NCBI RefSeq assembly: GCF_020829685.1
Contig: NZ_JAIVFR010000391.1
Coordinates: 1 to 6,403 of the forward strand
Source: Nostoc sp. CHAB 5715
GTDB taxonomy: Bacteria > Cyanobacteriota > Cyanobacteriia > Cyanobacteriales > Nostocaceae
DNA length: 6,403 nucleotides
Direction of reading: 5' to 3'
A program made the position numbers and the translations under genes. Positions 1 through 5,532 of this stretch are shown piece after piece (within the stretch, counting starts at the first letter, position 1; every line of letters begins with the position of its first letter). The notes under the pieces are model-generated. The model ran no database searches and was not told the origin of the DNA. It saw only the letters and a list, made by a program, of their open reading frames with translations.

Positions 1-877
1 CCAGACACAACAGCATCATGTAGGAAATGGAAAAAAGAAACAACTCTTTAGCTACAGCGCGATCCTCTGGATTTTGCAACAAACGCCAAGATTTGTGGAT
101 AAATAATCCTCCCAGAATTACAGCGATCGCAGCATAAAGAATTCCACTCACGCCCAAAGGATAAACCAATAACACGGTTGCAACTACAGTGATCAGTGTA
201 TAATACCAAATCTGCTTCACTGTTGCCGTATCACCTTCAATCACAGGTAGCATTGGTATCCCCACCTTTGCGTAATCATCCCTAATCATCAGAGCTAAAG
301 CCCAGAAATGGGGTGGTGTCCACAAAAAGACGATGGCAAAAATTAACCATGCTGACCAGCTTAAAGTGCCTGTGACAGCAGCCCAACCCACTAAAGCTGG
401 AATTGCCCCAGCAGCCCCACCAATAACGATATTCTGGGTGCTGTGGCGTTTTAGCCAGTGGGTATAGACCAAAATATAAAAGACGATGCCAGAGAAGGCT
501 AGCAGCGCGGCTAACAGGTTGGCAAATATTGCTAAGAGTGTAAAGGAAATCGTCGCCAGTGCGATCGCAAAAATTAGAGCATCGCGTGGCTGTACCTTAC
601 CAGAAGGCATCGGACGATGGCGCGTCCGCTCCATGTCATAATCAATATCCCGGTCATAGACACAGTTAATTGTCTGGGCGCTTGCAGCAGCCATTGTGCC
701 ACCAGTGAGAGTTACTAGCAACAGCAATGGGTCTACTTCTCCCTTAGCAGCAATCCACATACTCCCAGCCGTGGTAATCAAAAGCAAGGGAATAATCCGA
801 GGCTTGGTTAGCTGATAGTAACTTTGAATTACCTGTAAAAATGTTCCGTGGTGGCGAGAGACATTAGTCTCAATCAT
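1..877 (-). CDS. ctaB: Protoheme IX farnesyltransferase (heme O synthase), 3' end cut by window edge
   Basis: This integral membrane enzyme of the UbiA prenyltransferase family transfers a farnesyl group to the vinyl side chain of protoheme IX, giving heme O, the substrate of CtaA. I translated 292 codons from ATG at 877 ([10 protein letters not shown]...) with no stop before the window edge; relatives run to about 315-320 residues, so some 25 C-terminal residues are missing. The first Asp-rich motif is N71-C-V-Y-D75-R-D77-I-D79-Y-D81, with the R84-T-R-H-R-P-M-P-S-G segment after it. The second conserved loop is R199[13 protein letters not shown]212. Hydrophobic stretches at roughly 28-45, 51-68, 98-118, 120-140, 148-168, 172-195, 224-242 and 245-261 fit a polytopic protein. 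The Shine-Dalgarno is weak (AGAG near the start). It lies downstream of ctaA on the same strand and is probably co-transcribed, though the 288-bp repeat-bearing gap could hold its own promoter. Confidence 0.95.
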   Translation of the reverse strand, partial: MIETNVSRHHGTFLQVIQSYYQLTKPRIIPLLLITTAGSMWIAAKGEVDPLLLLVTLTGGTMAAASAQTINCVYDRDIDYDMERTRHRPMPSGKVQPRDALIFAIALATISFTLLAIFANLLAALLAFSGIVFYILVYTHWLKRHSTQNIVIGGAAGAIPALVGWAAVTGTLSWSAWLIFAIVFLWTPPHFWALALMIRDDYAKVGIPMLPVIEGDTATVKQIWYYTLITVVATVLLVYPLGVSGILYAAIAVILGGLFIHKSWRLLQNPEDRAVAKELFLFSISYMMLLCL

Positions 878-1165
878 TTTGACTCTGGTTCCTTATTTTT
901 CAACAACTTACAGCAGAATTCAGGAGTCAGAATTCAGAAGTAAAACAGGCTTTATACCTGGCTTTGAGACTTAGCTTGTGTACTTCACTAACTTGAAATC
1001 CGCTGTATATGCAGCCCCCGCTCAAGCTGGCTCTTTTAGGCAAACAAAAACACAGATTTTCTGCACCTGCGTGGGTCGCATCATCAGTGCTGAGTGCGGA
1101 GTTAGGAGTTGGGAATTCTTCCCCTGCTCCCTCATCTCCCTCATCTCCCTCATCTTCCCCATTCC
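878..1165. other. ctaA-ctaB intergenic region with repeats
   Basis: This 288-bp gap lies between two same-strand genes. I find no convincing gene in it. It holds a four-unit heptamer array close to ctaB (914-941), most of a larger repeat fold-back (1086-1198), and an unassigned stretch (942-1085). On the minus strand a TATAAA (complement of 951-956) could be a -10 box for ctaB, but no good -35 box stands at the usual distance, so I do not call a promoter. Plus-strand open frames across 978-1271 are repeat-derived and have no family-like content. Confidence 0.7.
914..941. repeat. Tandem heptamer array (4 units)
   Basis: Four consecutive 7-mers read CAGAATT, CAGGAGT, CAGAATT, CAGAAGT. They can also be read as a 14-bp unit present twice with one mismatch. 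The array sits 37 bp upstream of the ctaB start codon, within the presumed ctaAB transcript. It resembles the short tandemly repeated repetitive (STRR) sequences known from heterocystous cyanobacteria. Confidence 0.8.
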
Positions 1166-1198
1166 CTACTCAGCACTTACCACTCGTAATTCAGCACT
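1086..1198. repeat. Heptamer fold-back with internal 9-mer array
   Basis: The left arm (1086-1113) is four 7-mers: AGTGCTG, AGTGCGG, AGTTAGG, AGTTGGG. The centre (1127-1153) is three exact copies of the 9-mer CTCCCTCAT plus a variant CTTCCCCAT at 1154-1162. The right arm (1171-1198) is 7-mers of opposite sense: CAGCACT, TACCACT, CGTAATT, CAGCACT. AGTGCTGAGT at 1086-1095 is the exact reverse complement of 1168-1177, and GGGAAT at 1111-1116 that of 1161-1166, so transcripts of either strand can fold. The right arm overlaps the last codons and the stop codon of ctaA. Confidence 0.8.
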
Positions 1199-2101
1199 CA
1201 CTGAGTCACGCAGTGCGAGAACTGTGAAAACCACCAAAGTACCCAGCAAAGTAGCTCCTATAGCTTGGTGAGAGACGGTGAGAGGCTCAACTTGGAGGTG
1301 TAATTTGAAGGTGGCGAATCCTAACAAGATTTGTAAGATCAACAACCCACCAGCCATATTTGCCAGTCGCCGCAAGGCTGGATGTAGTGCTGGTGTACGC
1401 CAACAGATAAATATCATTGCCAAGGTTGCCAAGGAAGGCGGCACCAAACCAGCAATATGGCTGTACATTACAGTACAAAGTTGAGAACCGCCGAGGCATT
1501 GGTGTAGCGCCCAGCGAGAGCCTACCAAAGCACCTAGTAGACTTTGCAGGTAAACCAGAACAGCAGCAGTTAAACCTACCCAAGGCAACTTACCAACGGT
1601 TCCATTCCCCTGATAGGGAGTAAGTGCTGTGCCGATAATCAGGAGGGTGCAAAAAAACAACAGCGCCGTTCCTAAATGAGCGGTAACGATATCAAACCGC
1701 AACAGTTCGGTGACGGTGAGTCCCCCCAAGATGCCTTGGAAGACAATTAAAAACAGGGCGAATGTGGATGCCCAAGGCAGCCATCTGGGTAAGAAACGAC
1801 GATGCCACCAGGACAAACCGAAGAGTGCGATCGCGCTTACACCAATTAAAGCTGCATCCAATCTGTGAAACCACTCCAAAAACACCTGGAGATTCATTTG
1901 CTTGGCTGGCACCAGTTCGCCATAGCATAAGGGCCAGTCTGGGCAAGCAAGTCCAGCATTCATCACGCGGGTGGCGCTGCCTATTGCCATCAAAATTAAG
2001 GTGGCTATGCATATTTTCCACACCAAGCGACGAATCATTTCCTTGGGCTTTTGCTGCTGAAGCGCCGCTTCATTTTGTTGTTGTAGGACAAATTCGCTCA
2101 T
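1166..2101 (-). CDS. ctaA: Heme A synthase (COX15/CtaA family)
   Basis: This eight-helix membrane enzyme oxidises the C8 methyl of heme O to a formyl group, producing heme A for the oxidase encoded next door. I start it at ATG 2101 (MSEFVLQQQ, 311 residues) rather than the TTG just before it: GAAGG lies 8 nt upstream of the ATG. Numbered from the ATG, the conserved residues are E76-W-F-H79, H142, H215 (YSHIAG) and H278 (VSHQAIG), the four expected heme-ligand histidines. Two cysteine pairs on outer loops are present: C53-P-D-W-P-L-C59 and C202/C209. Helices lie at about 27-46, 78-98, 109-130, 138-158, 172-195, 215-235, 248-266 and 278-297. The last ten residues (SAELRVVSAE) are encoded by heptamer repeat DNA and look like an acquired tail. 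The gene is divergent from coxB. Confidence 0.96.
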   Translation of the reverse strand: MSEFVLQQQNEAALQQQKPKEMIRRLVWKICIATLILMAIGSATRVMNAGLACPDWPLCYGELVPAKQMNLQVFLEWFHRLDAALIGVSAIALFGLSWWHRRFLPRWLPWASTFALFLIVFQGILGGLTVTELLRFDIVTAHLGTALLFFCTLLIIGTALTPYQGNGTVGKLPWVGLTAAVLVYLQSLLGALVGSRWALHQCLGGSQLCTVMYSHIAGLVPPSLATLAMIFICWRTPALHPALRRLANMAGGLLILQILLGFATFKLHLQVEPLTVSHQAIGATLLGTLVVFTVLALRDSVSAELRVVSAE

Positions 2102-2109
2102 CAATGATA

Positions 2110-2114
2110 CCTTC
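2110..2114 (-). promoter_or_regulatory. Ribosome binding site of ctaA
   Basis: GAAGG on the minus strand lies 8 nt before ATG 2101 and only 5 nt before the alternative TTG at 2104. The spacing favours the ATG as the true start. Confidence 0.6.
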
Positions 2115-2243
2115 TGCCCGTTCTTGCTGGCTCTCTTAAAATTTTCAATTTTCTTTTAGCGTCCTATCTCCACCCTAGCGTACAGGCTAAGGGTTTATAG
2201 ATTAGCACTCACTTATACTTTGAATCACTCCAGAAAGGTTTTG

Positions 2244-2257
2244 CCTGAAGCTTTAGG
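2244..2257. repeat. Imperfect 14-bp palindrome CCTGAAGCTTTAGG
   Basis: The sequence is self-complementary except for one G/T position pair (2247 with 2254). It lies centrally in the divergent control region. It could be a dimeric regulator site or be chance; nothing in the sequence names a regulator. Confidence 0.4.
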
Positions 2258-2279
2258 TATTTTTCAAGATGTGAAAAAT

Positions 2280-2289
2280 TGATTAATCA
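2280..2289. repeat. Perfect 10-bp palindrome TGATTAATCA
   Basis: An exact palindrome in AT-rich DNA between ctaA and coxB. A second, offset inverted pair AATTG...CAATT overlaps it (2278-2295). It is a candidate operator, but palindromes of this length in AT-rich DNA are not rare. Confidence 0.4.
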
Positions 2290-2307
2290 CAATTAATTTA
2301 AACATTC

Positions 2308-2331
2308 TAAATTTTTCCTTAAATTTTTCCA
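2308..2331. repeat. Two direct copies of a 12-mer (TAAATTTTTCC + T/A)
   Basis: TAAATTTTTCCT at 2308-2319 is followed directly by TAAATTTTTCCA at 2320-2331, giving 11 identical bases with a 12-bp period. It is located about 175-200 bp upstream of coxB. It could be a tandem protein-binding site placed roughly one helical turn apart, or simple slippage. Confidence 0.5.
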
Positions 2332-2505
2332 TTGATTTGTATCTACTTTTGGCAGTATCTAATAGTCACCTTGTACCCAAAATTAGTAAAATAGTTAAAA
2401 AAATTAATAAAAATTTCAGACCTTTGGACTCCATGCCTGACAGCCTAGACTACCTTAGTAAGTGAGCAGCTTCAAGATAACGTAGTAAATTCAATTAAGT
2501 AAGCC

Positions 2506-3588
2506 GTGAAGATTCCAAGTTCAATCTGGACATTACTCATTGGCATCGTGCTAACGCTCGCCAGCCTTTGGTACGGTCAAAATCACGGACTGTTGCCATC
2601 AGCAGCCTCAGATGAAGCCGTATTGGTGGATGGTCTGTTCAACGCGATGATGATCGTTTCTACAGGTATATTCCTAATCGTCGAAGGTGTTTTAATTTAC
2701 TCTGCATTTAGATACCGTCGGCGTGCAGGTGATAATGAAGACGGCCCACCAGTTGAGGGCAATATACCTTTAGAAATTCTCTGGACGGCGATCCCAGCAA
2801 TTATCGTTATCGGTATTTCTGTTTACAGCTTTGATGTATACAACGAAATCGGTGGCTTTGATCCCCATGCTATCCATCAAGCGCCGATGAATCAGGAGTC
2901 GATGGCAATGCCTGGGAGTGCGTTCGCAGCAACTTTAAGCGATACTCCTCCCAGCAGTGAACCCAACCTCAATCAAGAAAAATCTGATGAGGCAATGCAA
3001 GACCCAGCTACCGCAGAAGTTCGCAATGCTGACCAAATTCCCCAACTGCGGAATGCTCCTGGTGTCGGTAGTGTTGCTCCGACAATTGGGGGAACTCCTG
3101 ATAAAACAGGCAAACCAGCACAATTACAGGTCAACGTCACTGGTCTACAATATGCTTGGCTTTTCACCTATCCTGAAACTGGTATAACTACAGGTGAAAT
3201 GCACGTCCCCATCGGGCGAGAAGTGGAAATCAATATGACAGCCAACGATGTCATCCACGCCTTTTGGGTGCCAGAGTTCCGCCTGAAACAAGATGCGATC
3301 CCTGGTAGACAAAGCGAGATTCGCTTCACACCCAAAAAAGCAGGAGATTATACCCTAATCTGTGCTGAACTTTGTGGCCCCTACCACGGTGCAATGAGAG
3401 CAACAGTAGTCGTTGAGCCAGAAGAAGCCTTTGATAAATGGGTGCAAGAACAACTAGTTGCCAGCAAAGAAACACTAAATCAAGCCGTTGCTGTTAACCC
3501 TGCCGATCTATCCCCAAATGAATTTCTCGCTCCTTACACCAAGGACATGGGAATTCAGCCAGAAATCCTCCATCAAGTTCACAAATAG
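2506..3588 (+). CDS. coxB: Cytochrome c oxidase subunit II (CuA subunit)
   Basis: This subunit accepts electrons from soluble cytochrome c6 or plastocyanin at its CuA centre and passes them to CoxA. The start is GTG at 2506; an in-frame TAA lies 3 nt upstream (2500-2502), so the frame cannot extend further, and the Shine-Dalgarno is poor. The 360 residues comprise a hydrophobic N-terminus (5-24), membrane helices at about 40-67 and 89-108, a long polar linker (about 115-205), and a cupredoxin domain (207-312). CuA ligands are all present: H251, C286, E288 (backbone), C290, H294 and M297, within CAELCGPYHGAM. The aromatic electron-entry patch is G-L-Q-Y-A-W-L-F (213-220). A C-terminal tail of about 45 residues follows. 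It is first gene of coxBAC, and its stop codon TAG is already part of the repeat that fills the gap to coxA. Length is at the long end for the family because of the linker. Confidence 0.97.
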   Translation: MKIPSSIWTLLIGIVLTLASLWYGQNHGLLPSAASDEAVLVDGLFNAMMIVSTGIFLIVEGVLIYSAFRYRRRAGDNEDGPPVEGNIPLEILWTAIPAIIVIGISVYSFDVYNEIGGFDPHAIHQAPMNQESMAMPGSAFAATLSDTPPSSEPNLNQEKSDEAMQDPATAEVRNADQIPQLRNAPGVGSVAPTIGGTPDKTGKPAQLQVNVTGLQYAWLFTYPETGITTGEMHVPIGREVEINMTANDVIHAFWVPEFRLKQDAIPGRQSEIRFTPKKAGDYTLICAELCGPYHGAMRATVVVEPEEAFDKWVQEQLVASKETLNQAVAVNPADLSPNEFLAPYTKDMGIQPEILHQVHK

Positions 3589-3618
3589 TCATTAGTCATT
3601 AGTCACTGGTCATTAGTA
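3584..3618. repeat. Left heptamer array of the coxB-coxA gap (5 units)
   Basis: Units are AATAGTC (holding the coxB stop TAG), ATTAGTC, ATTAGTC, ACTGGTC and ATTAGTA. GTCATT, recurring across unit borders, is complementary to AATGAC in the array that follows after a 5-nt spacer (3619-3623), so the mRNA can fold back. GGTCATT at 3608-3614 is the exact complement of AATGACC at 3669-3675, which contains the coxA start codon. Confidence 0.85.
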
Positions 3619-3623
3619 CTCAT

Positions 3624-3672
3624 ACAAATGACAAAGGACAAATGACAAAGGACAAAGGACAAATGATAAATG
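3624..3672. repeat. Right heptamer array ending in the coxA start codon (7 units)
   Basis: Seven uninterrupted 7-mers: ACAAATG, ACAAAGG, ACAAATG, ACAAAGG, ACAAAGG, ACAAATG, ATAAATG. The ATG of the last unit is the coxA start codon, and the fifth unit gives its Shine-Dalgarno. Other ATGs at 3628, 3642 and 3663 also come from the units; the one at 3628 stops at 3643-3645, while 3642 and 3663 share a frame that ends at 3717-3719 inside coxA. Confidence 0.9.
3654..3659 (+). promoter_or_regulatory. Ribosome binding site of coxA, built from repeat units
   Basis: AAAGGA lies 10 nt before ATG 3670. An identical AAAGGA at 3647-3652 stands 10 nt before the out-of-frame ATG at 3663, so the array offers two equally spaced site/start pairs. 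Confidence 0.6.
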
Positions 3673-5406
3673 ACCCAAGCTCAAGTGCAAGAAACTGCCA
3701 ATGTCCCTGCTCTTGTTGAGGAGCCAGGGATCAGAAAATGGCAAGACTATTTTAGTTTCAACACCGACCATAAGGTGATTGGGATTCAATACCTAGTTAC
3801 TACATTCATTTTTTACTGTATCGGTGGGGTGATGGCTGACTTGGTTCGTACAGAACTGCGAACCCCAGAAGTCGATTTTGTCACCCCTGAAGTCTACAAC
3901 AGCTTATTTACGCTGCACGCCACAATCATGATTTTCTTGTGGATCGTGCCAGCTGGTGCGGGTTTTGCTAACTTCCTCATTCCCTTGATGATTGGGGCAA
4001 AGGATATGGCATTTCCGCGCTTGAATGCTGTTGCCTTTTGGATGATTCCCCCTGCGGGTTTATTGTTGATCGCTAGTTTAGTGGTAGGGGATGCACCGGA
4101 TGCGGGTTGGACTTCCTACCCTCCCCTGAGCTTGGTAACAGGTCAAGTAGGTGAGGGAATTTGGATTATGAGCGTCCTTCTCTTAGGTACGTCATCGATT
4201 TTAGGGGCAATCAATTTCCTCGTCACATTGCTCAGGATGCGTATCCCCGGTATGGGGGTTCACCAAATGCCCTTGTTCTGCTGGGCGATGTTTGCTACCT
4301 CGGCGCTGACTTTGGTATCTACGCCAGTGTTAGCAGCAGGTCTAATTCTGCTGGCTTTTGACTTATTGGCAGGAACGACATTTTTTAACCCGACTGGGGG
4401 TGGCGATCCAGTGGTATACCAGCACATGTTCTGGTTTTACTCCCACCCAGCCGTTTACATCATGATTTTGCCCTTCTTTGGAGCAATTTCAGAAATTATC
4501 CCAGTGCATTCCCGCAAGCCGATTTTTGGCTATAAAGCGATCGCTTATTCGTCTCTAGCGATCAGCTTTCTGGGGCTAATTGTTTGGGCGCACCACATGT
4601 TTACCAGTGGTATCCCCGGTTGGTTGCGGATGTTCTTTATGATCACCACCATGATCATTGCCGTACCCACGGGAATTAAAATTTTCAGTTGGTTAGCAAC
4701 AATGTGGGGTGGAAAAATCCAGCTTAACACTGCCATGCTATTTGCCATTGGCTTTGTCGGCACCTTTGTAATCGGCGGGATCAGTGGCGTGATGTTGGCA
4801 GCAGTGCCCTTTGATATTCACGTTCACGACACCTATTTTGTGGTAGCCCACTTGCACTACGTCCTATTTGGTGGTAGTGTTCTCGGCATTTATGCGGGAA
4901 TTTACCACTGGTTCCCGAAAATGACGGGACGGATGGTAAACGAATTTTGGGGCAAGGTTCACTTTGCCTTAACAATAGTTGGTCTAAACATGACCTTCTT
5001 ACCAATGCACAAGCTGGGATTAATGGGCATGAACCGCCGCATCGCCCAGTATGACCCCAAATTTACCTTTCTCAACGAAATCTGCACTTATGGCGCTTAC
5101 ATACTAGCAGTTTCGACATTCCCTTTCATCATCAATGCCATTTGGAGTTGGTTATACGGCGAGAAAGCTGGTAATAATCCCTGGAGAGCATTGACCTTAG
5201 AGTGGATGACTACATCACCACCTGCGATCGAGAATTTTGATCAAACCCCAGTACTGGCTACAGGCCCCTACGATTACGGCTTGGAAAAAGCTAAAGAAGG
5301 TGTACCTTTGTCTGATCCCAATCCAATCTTGTCTGCTGGGCCAAACTCAGTATTAAGAGCAGAACCCGACCCAGCGGTTGCCGCTAATCCCGAAGACCGG
5401 AAATAA
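3670..5406 (+). CDS. coxA: Cytochrome c oxidase subunit I (heme a, heme a3-CuB)
   Basis: This catalytic subunit reduces oxygen to water at the heme a3-CuB site and pumps protons. The 578 residues form a 12-helix core (about 34-495) with a C-terminal tail of about 80 residues rich in Pro, Ala and Asn. Low-spin heme a ligands are H83 (TLHATIMIF) and H396; heme a3 is bound by H394 (VVAHLHYV). CuB ligands are H259, H308 and H309, with Y263 in place for the His-Tyr cross-link. The K-channel lysine is K337 (PTGIKIFSW); D-channel entry residues are D112 (GAKDMAFPRLN), N101 and N119. H386-D387 fits the Mg/Mn site. Helix VI reads Y257-S-H-P-A-V262: the usual channel Glu is Ala, and Tyr-Ser precede the His, the mark of A2-type heme-copper oxidases. 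The start is ATG 3670, supported by AAAGGA 10 nt upstream. coxB ends 81 bp upstream; coxC follows after 126 bp. Confidence 0.98.
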   Translation: MTQAQVQETANVPALVEEPGIRKWQDYFSFNTDHKVIGIQYLVTTFIFYCIGGVMADLVRTELRTPEVDFVTPEVYNSLFTLHATIMIFLWIVPAGAGFANFLIPLMIGAKDMAFPRLNAVAFWMIPPAGLLLIASLVVGDAPDAGWTSYPPLSLVTGQVGEGIWIMSVLLLGTSSILGAINFLVTLLRMRIPGMGVHQMPLFCWAMFATSALTLVSTPVLAAGLILLAFDLLAGTTFFNPTGGGDPVVYQHMFWFYSHPAVYIMILPFFGAISEIIPVHSRKPIFGYKAIAYSSLAISFLGLIVWAHHMFTSGIPGWLRMFFMITTMIIAVPTGIKIFSWLATMWGGKIQLNTAMLFAIGFVGTFVIGGISGVMLAAVPFDIHVHDTYFVVAHLHYVLFGGSVLGIYAGIYHWFPKMTGRMVNEFWGKVHFALTIVGLNMTFLPMHKLGLMGMNRRIAQYDPKFTFLNEICTYGAYILAVSTFPFIINAIWSWLYGEKAGNNPWRALTLEWMTTSPPAIENFDQTPVLATGPYDYGLEKAKEGVPLSDPNPILSAGPNSVLRAEPDPAVAANPEDRK

Positions 5407-5415
5407 AAAAGTATG

Positions 5416-5457
5416 GGGAATTGGGCATTGGGAATTGGGCATTGGGCATTGGTTATT
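5416..5457. repeat. Left heptamer array of the coxA-coxC gap (6 units)
   Basis: Units are GGGAATT, GGGCATT, GGGAATT, GGGCATT, GGGCATT and a variant GGTTATT. It begins 9 bp after the coxA stop codon. GGGGAAT at 5415-5421 is the exact complement of ATTCCCC at 5470-5476, 5491-5497 and 5512-5518 in the array to the right, with an 8-nt spacer (5458-5465) between arrays. Confidence 0.9.
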
Positions 5458-5465
5458 CTCCATCT

Positions 5466-5521
5466 CCCCATTCCCCATTCCCTACTCCCCATTCCCCATT
5501 CCCTACTCCCCATTCCCCACT
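5466..5521. repeat. Right heptamer array of the coxA-coxC gap (8 units)
   Basis: Units are CCCCATT, CCCCATT, CCCTACT, CCCCATT, CCCCATT, CCCTACT, CCCCATT, CCCCACT. The pattern of two CCCCATT plus one CCCTACT repeats as a 21-bp higher-order unit, a whole number of codons. The array ends 11 bp before the coxC ATG. CCCCA-type heptamers are like the STRR family described in heterocystous cyanobacteria. Confidence 0.9.
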
Positions 5522-5532
5522 TATCAAAATTC

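Larger units (their letters stand above)
2102..2505. promoter_or_regulatory. Divergent control region between ctaA and coxB
   Basis: This AT-rich region of about 404 bp must carry the start signals of both transcription units, because the genes point away from each other. The only -10-like boxes I see are TATAAA on the minus strand (complement of 2194-2199) for ctaA and TAAAAT at 2387-2392, or TATCTA at 2356-2361 with TTGATT at 2332-2337 (18-bp spacer), for coxB. None has a good partner, so promoter positions are unresolved. The region also holds two palindromes and a 12-bp direct repeat, listed separately. It has no heptamer array, unlike the other gaps. The 10-codon ATG frame at 2433-2465 is not credible as a gene. 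Confidence 0.6.

Noticed and set aside
978..1271. A 97-codon plus-strand frame crossing the ctaA end
   Set aside because: Much of it is translated repeat DNA (SLISLISLIF-like from the 9-mers) and it overlaps ctaA; there is no family-like content.
2102..2104. TTG start for ctaA, one codon before the ATG
   Set aside because: GAAGG would be only 5 nt away, while it is 8 nt from the ATG at 2101, which also is the commoner codon.
1762..2139. A 125-codon open frame on the plus strand opposite the ctaA 5' part
   Set aside because: It is antisense to a certain ctaA, has no recognisable domain or binding site, and its composition is that of a shadow frame.
2373..2386. NtcA-like box GTA-N8-TAG upstream of coxB
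   Set aside because: The consensus is GTA-N8-TAC; the last base differs and no -10 box stands about 22 nt further on. Another loose match nearer the start (GTA-N8-TAA) is equally weak in AT-rich DNA.
2433..2465. Ten-codon ATG frame (MPDSLDYLSK) in the coxB leader
   Set aside because: There is no convincing ribosome binding site and no attenuator structure beside it; such short frames arise by chance.
2957..3187. Overlapping frames on both strands (2935-3187) opposite or out of frame with the coxB linker
   Set aside because: The low-complexity linker leaves alternative frames open; coxB itself continues through with an intact CuA domain.
3584..3672. CRISPR array
   Set aside because: Units are 7 bp with no spacers; this is a simple tandem array.
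5413..5532. Extended coxC start at ATG 5413
   Set aside because: The extra 40 residues are repeat-encoded and family similarity starts after ATG 5533; kept only as a finding.
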